From positions 1 through 7,801 of the forward strand of contig JAIDJZ010000301.1 of the NCBI GenBank assembly GCA_029051965.1: a DNA stretch of 7,801 nucleotides, given 5' to 3'. A program made the position numbers and the translations under genes. This DNA is from Paramuribaculum sp. (lineage in GTDB: Bacteria > Bacteroidota > Bacteroidia > Bacteroidales > Muribaculaceae). Position 1 is the first letter of the stretch, and each line of letters opens with the position of its first letter. This document shows positions 6,392-7,801 of this stretch, in pieces. Under the pieces are notes generated by a model that was not told the DNA's origin, ran no database searches, and saw only the letters and a list, made by a program, of their open reading frames with translations.

Positions 6392-7324
6392 GTAAACCGA
6401 AACGGAAGATACAATTTCATCACGCCAGAAGGTAAGGAGATTTCAACTAAAGGATTTGATGACGCATATGACTTTGCCGGCGAATATGCAATCGTAACGC
6501 GCGGCAGCAACCGCGGTGTTGTCGACGGGAGTGGTTCCTTTCAGGCAGTAGCTTTTGAACACGGCATCGGAATTGTCAAGAAAAACGGCATGTTGCGGAT
6601 CATCACATTCGGCGGTGTTCCGGTCAATGACCTCCTCTATGACGAAATCAATCCATTTGTCAATGACCGTGCGATTATCAAGCGAGCCGGCAATTACGGA
6701 TTCATAGACACCGATGGCTACGAGGCAGTCAAACCTCTCTATTCCGAAGTGATTTACTTCGATGGCGAAGTAGCTCGGGTGAGAATGAACGGATCATGGG
6801 GACTGATTGACAAATCGGGACAATACCTCGCCCCGGCTGTCTACGACACAATAGAACCATTCATCGAAGATCTCGCTCGTGTTGAACGCGCACGTCGTTT
6901 CGGATTCATTGACCGCAAGGGACACGAACAGGTCCACGCCGACTACGACAGCATTTCCCTGTTCGAGGAAAGCGATCTGGCCCGCACGGAAAAGAGCGGC
7001 AAATTCGGGCTTGTCGATAAGATGGGCCGCGAAAGAGTTATTGCGACATACGACTTGATAGCGCCTTTCTCCTGCGGACTTTATGCCGTATCAATTGACG
7101 GAAAGGCCGGCTATATCTTTCCCGACGGAAAGACAGCCATAAAATTCAAATATGACGAGACCGGTCCGTTTGTCGACGGACTCGCCCCGGTAAGGAAGAA
7201 AGACAAATGGGGAGTGATCGACACTGAAGGCCACACTGTGATTCCGATCAAATATGATCCGATCAAGGACCTGCGCGGACCTGTCATTACGGTTGTGAAA
7301 AACGGCGAGCAGACTCAATATGAC
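5774..7324 (+). repeat. Sixteen tandem WG-type protein repeats, 34-residue period
   Basis: The encoded units recur every 34 residues (102 bases), with exceptions of 35, 38, 27 and 35 residues at units 4-5, 5-6, 8-9 and 12-13. Each has an aromatic-glycine core followed by ID, then a D/K-x-x-G turn, then a Y-D/E segment and a G-x-A/V strand. Units 5, 7, 8, 9 and 16 are degenerate in the core. The DNA copies are diverged, so this is repetition at protein level, not a recent DNA duplication. Confidence 0.85.
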
Positions 7325-7351
7325 CGCGCCGGTAAAAAAATCAAAGACTGA
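6590..7351 (+). CDS. C-terminal fragment of the broken WG-repeat gene
   Basis: This is the open frame after the TGA, in the same frame as the upstream part. The frame is open from 6392, but the first ATG is at 6590, inside the core of unit nine. A product from there would be 253 residues holding the rest of unit nine and units ten to sixteen (AGNYGFID, NGSWGLID, ARRFGFID, SGKFGLVD, DGKAGYIF, KDKWGVID and a degenerate last one). It would lack a signal peptide and a promoter, so it is more likely a remnant than a separate gene. It ends in TGA. Confidence 0.45.
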   Translation: MLRIITFGGVPVNDLLYDEINPFVNDRAIIKRAGNYGFIDTDGYEAVKPLYSEVIYFDGEVARVRMNGSWGLIDKSGQYLAPAVYDTIEPFIEDLARVERARRFGFIDRKGHEQVHADYDSISLFEESDLARTEKSGKFGLVDKMGRERVIATYDLIAPFSCGLYAVSIDGKAGYIFPDGKTAIKFKYDETGPFVDGLAPVRKKDKWGVIDTEGHTVIPIKYDPIKDLRGPVITVVKNGEQTQYDRAGKKIKD

Positions 7352-7412
7352 CATAGCCGCTGAACGAAGGCTTACGAGTTTTCAACACTTTTAGCATCTT
7401 TCGGCAAAATAA

Positions 7413-7444
7413 TTTGCAGGATTCGGAAAGCGTTGTTAATTTTG
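7413..7444 (+). promoter_or_regulatory. Bacteroidetes-type promoter for the DUF3127 gene
   Basis: TTTG at 7413-7416 and TAATTTTG at 7437-7444 match the -33 and -7 elements with a 20 bp spacer. The predicted leader is about 40 bases, AT-rich and without a Shine-Dalgarno sequence, ending at the ATG at 7490. The rest of the 138-base gap holds only a weak four-pair hairpin after the WG gene. Confidence 0.65.
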
Positions 7445-7489
7445 TCAGAACAATAATATAATAAAAGACATTAAAATCATTCCTACAAA

Positions 7490-7801
7490 ATGGAAATTAA
7501 AGGAAAAATCATAGTTGCACTGCCTGAAATGACAGGCGTTTCAAAAAACGGCAACAGCTGGAAAAAACGTGAATATGTTCTGGAAACCCAGGAAACATAT
7601 CCCAAGAAAGTCCACTTCGACTTCTTTGGAGAACGCGCTGACCAATATCCCCTCGCAGTCGGAGACGACATCACTCTTAGCTTCGACATCGAAAGCCGCG
7701 AGTACAATGGCCGCTGGTATACCGGCATCCGTGGTTCTAGAGCCGAGAAAAACGGAGCAACCCAGATCTCGCAGCCTGGTATGCCCCCGATTGCCCCCAA
7801 T
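7490..7801 (+). CDS. DUF3127 family protein (3' end outside window)
   Basis: The frame is open from the ATG at 7490 to the window edge (104 codons), so only the extreme C-terminus is missing. MEIKGKI at the start, then the TG-x-S-x-NG-xx-WKKREYVLET segment, YPKKVHFDFFG, and the very characteristic VESREYNGRWYT-like block (here DIESREYNGRWYTGIRG) identify DUF3127, a small family found in Bacteroidetes and some of their phages. The core is beta-rich and could be an OB-like fold, which is inference. The tail after residue 85 is Gln/Pro/Met-rich and probably disordered, as is usual for the family. No function is established. It has its own promoter and seems to be an independent unit. Confidence 0.88.
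   Translation, partial: MEIKGKIIVALPEMTGVSKNGNSWKKREYVLETQETYPKKVHFDFFGERADQYPLAVGDDITLSFDIESREYNGRWYTGIRGSRAEKNGATQISQPGMPPIAPN

Larger units (their letters stand above)
5522..7351 (+). pseudogene. Secreted WG-repeat protein gene interrupted by an in-frame TGA
   Basis: Read through one internal TGA (codon 290, bases 6389-6391), this is a single 609-codon frame. Residues 1-22 form a signal peptide (basic start, hydrophobic IISALAGAIILC, cleavage predicted at VYA-Q), so the product would be exported to the periplasm or beyond. A Thr/Ser/Gln/Arg-rich linker follows at 23-60, then sixteen WG-type units with a GxxGfID core. The cores start at residues 85, 119, 153, 187, 222, 260, 294, 328, 355, 389, 423, 457, 492, 526, 560 and 594. 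The period stays 34 across the stop (260 to 294), so no bases were gained or lost there. Arg often occupies the position of the stop in GxAR-V contexts of this protein, which fits CGA changed to TGA. WG repeats are beta-rich and probably mediate binding; no enzyme domain is present. Sequencing error remains possible. Confidence 0.8.

Noticed and set aside
7357..7376. AGCC/GGCT hairpin followed by a short T run as a terminator after the WG gene
   Set aside because: Only four pairs with a ten-base loop; this would occur often by chance.

Overview
The window looks like chromosomal housekeeping and accessory DNA from a member of the Bacteroidales, probably near the Muribaculaceae or Bacteroides. 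The evidence is: a release factor 3 that closely resembles the Bacteroides form as I remember it; a DUF3127 gene (a Bacteroidetes family); a WG-repeat protein; weak or absent Shine-Dalgarno sequences; and three promoters of the Bacteroidetes type (TTTG, 19-20 bp, TAnnTTTG). All supported genes lie on the + strand. No RNA genes, CRISPR arrays, insertion sequences or phage genes were seen, and no gene-free stretch exceeds about 180 bases.

Layout: 2-718 is the 3' part of prfC. 746-2101 is an aspartokinase, probably co-transcribed with prfC, followed by a hairpin that may end this transcript. 2279-3562 is a threonine-synthase family protein behind its own strong promoter, followed closely by a small basic helical protein of unknown function (3592-3954). 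4067-4609 is a short PlsC-type acyltransferase and 4659-5447 a nitrilase-superfamily omega-amidase. 5522-7351 is a secreted WG-repeat protein with a promoter of its own, broken by one in-frame TGA. 7490 to the window end is a DUF3127 protein, also with its own promoter.

The most interesting part is the aspartokinase and threonine-synthase pair. In Bacteroides the usual order, from memory, is a bifunctional aspartokinase-homoserine dehydrogenase, a homoserine-kinase-like protein, then threonine synthase. Here the aspartokinase stops where the dehydrogenase domain would begin, and no kinase gene lies between the two. Its catalytic domain is intact, but both ACT regulatory domains have lost the residues expected to bind the feedback amino acid. 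The threonine-synthase homologue keeps its PLP lysine at position 107 but is changed in most other active-site loops. This suggests a remodelled or repurposed pair rather than an ordinary threonine operon; the product is unknown.

The second point of note is the WG-repeat gene. Sixteen units follow a 34-residue period that runs exactly through the internal stop, so a single nonsense change (most simply CGA to TGA) is a better explanation than a frameshift or two genes. TGA also ends other genes here, so recoding is unlikely.
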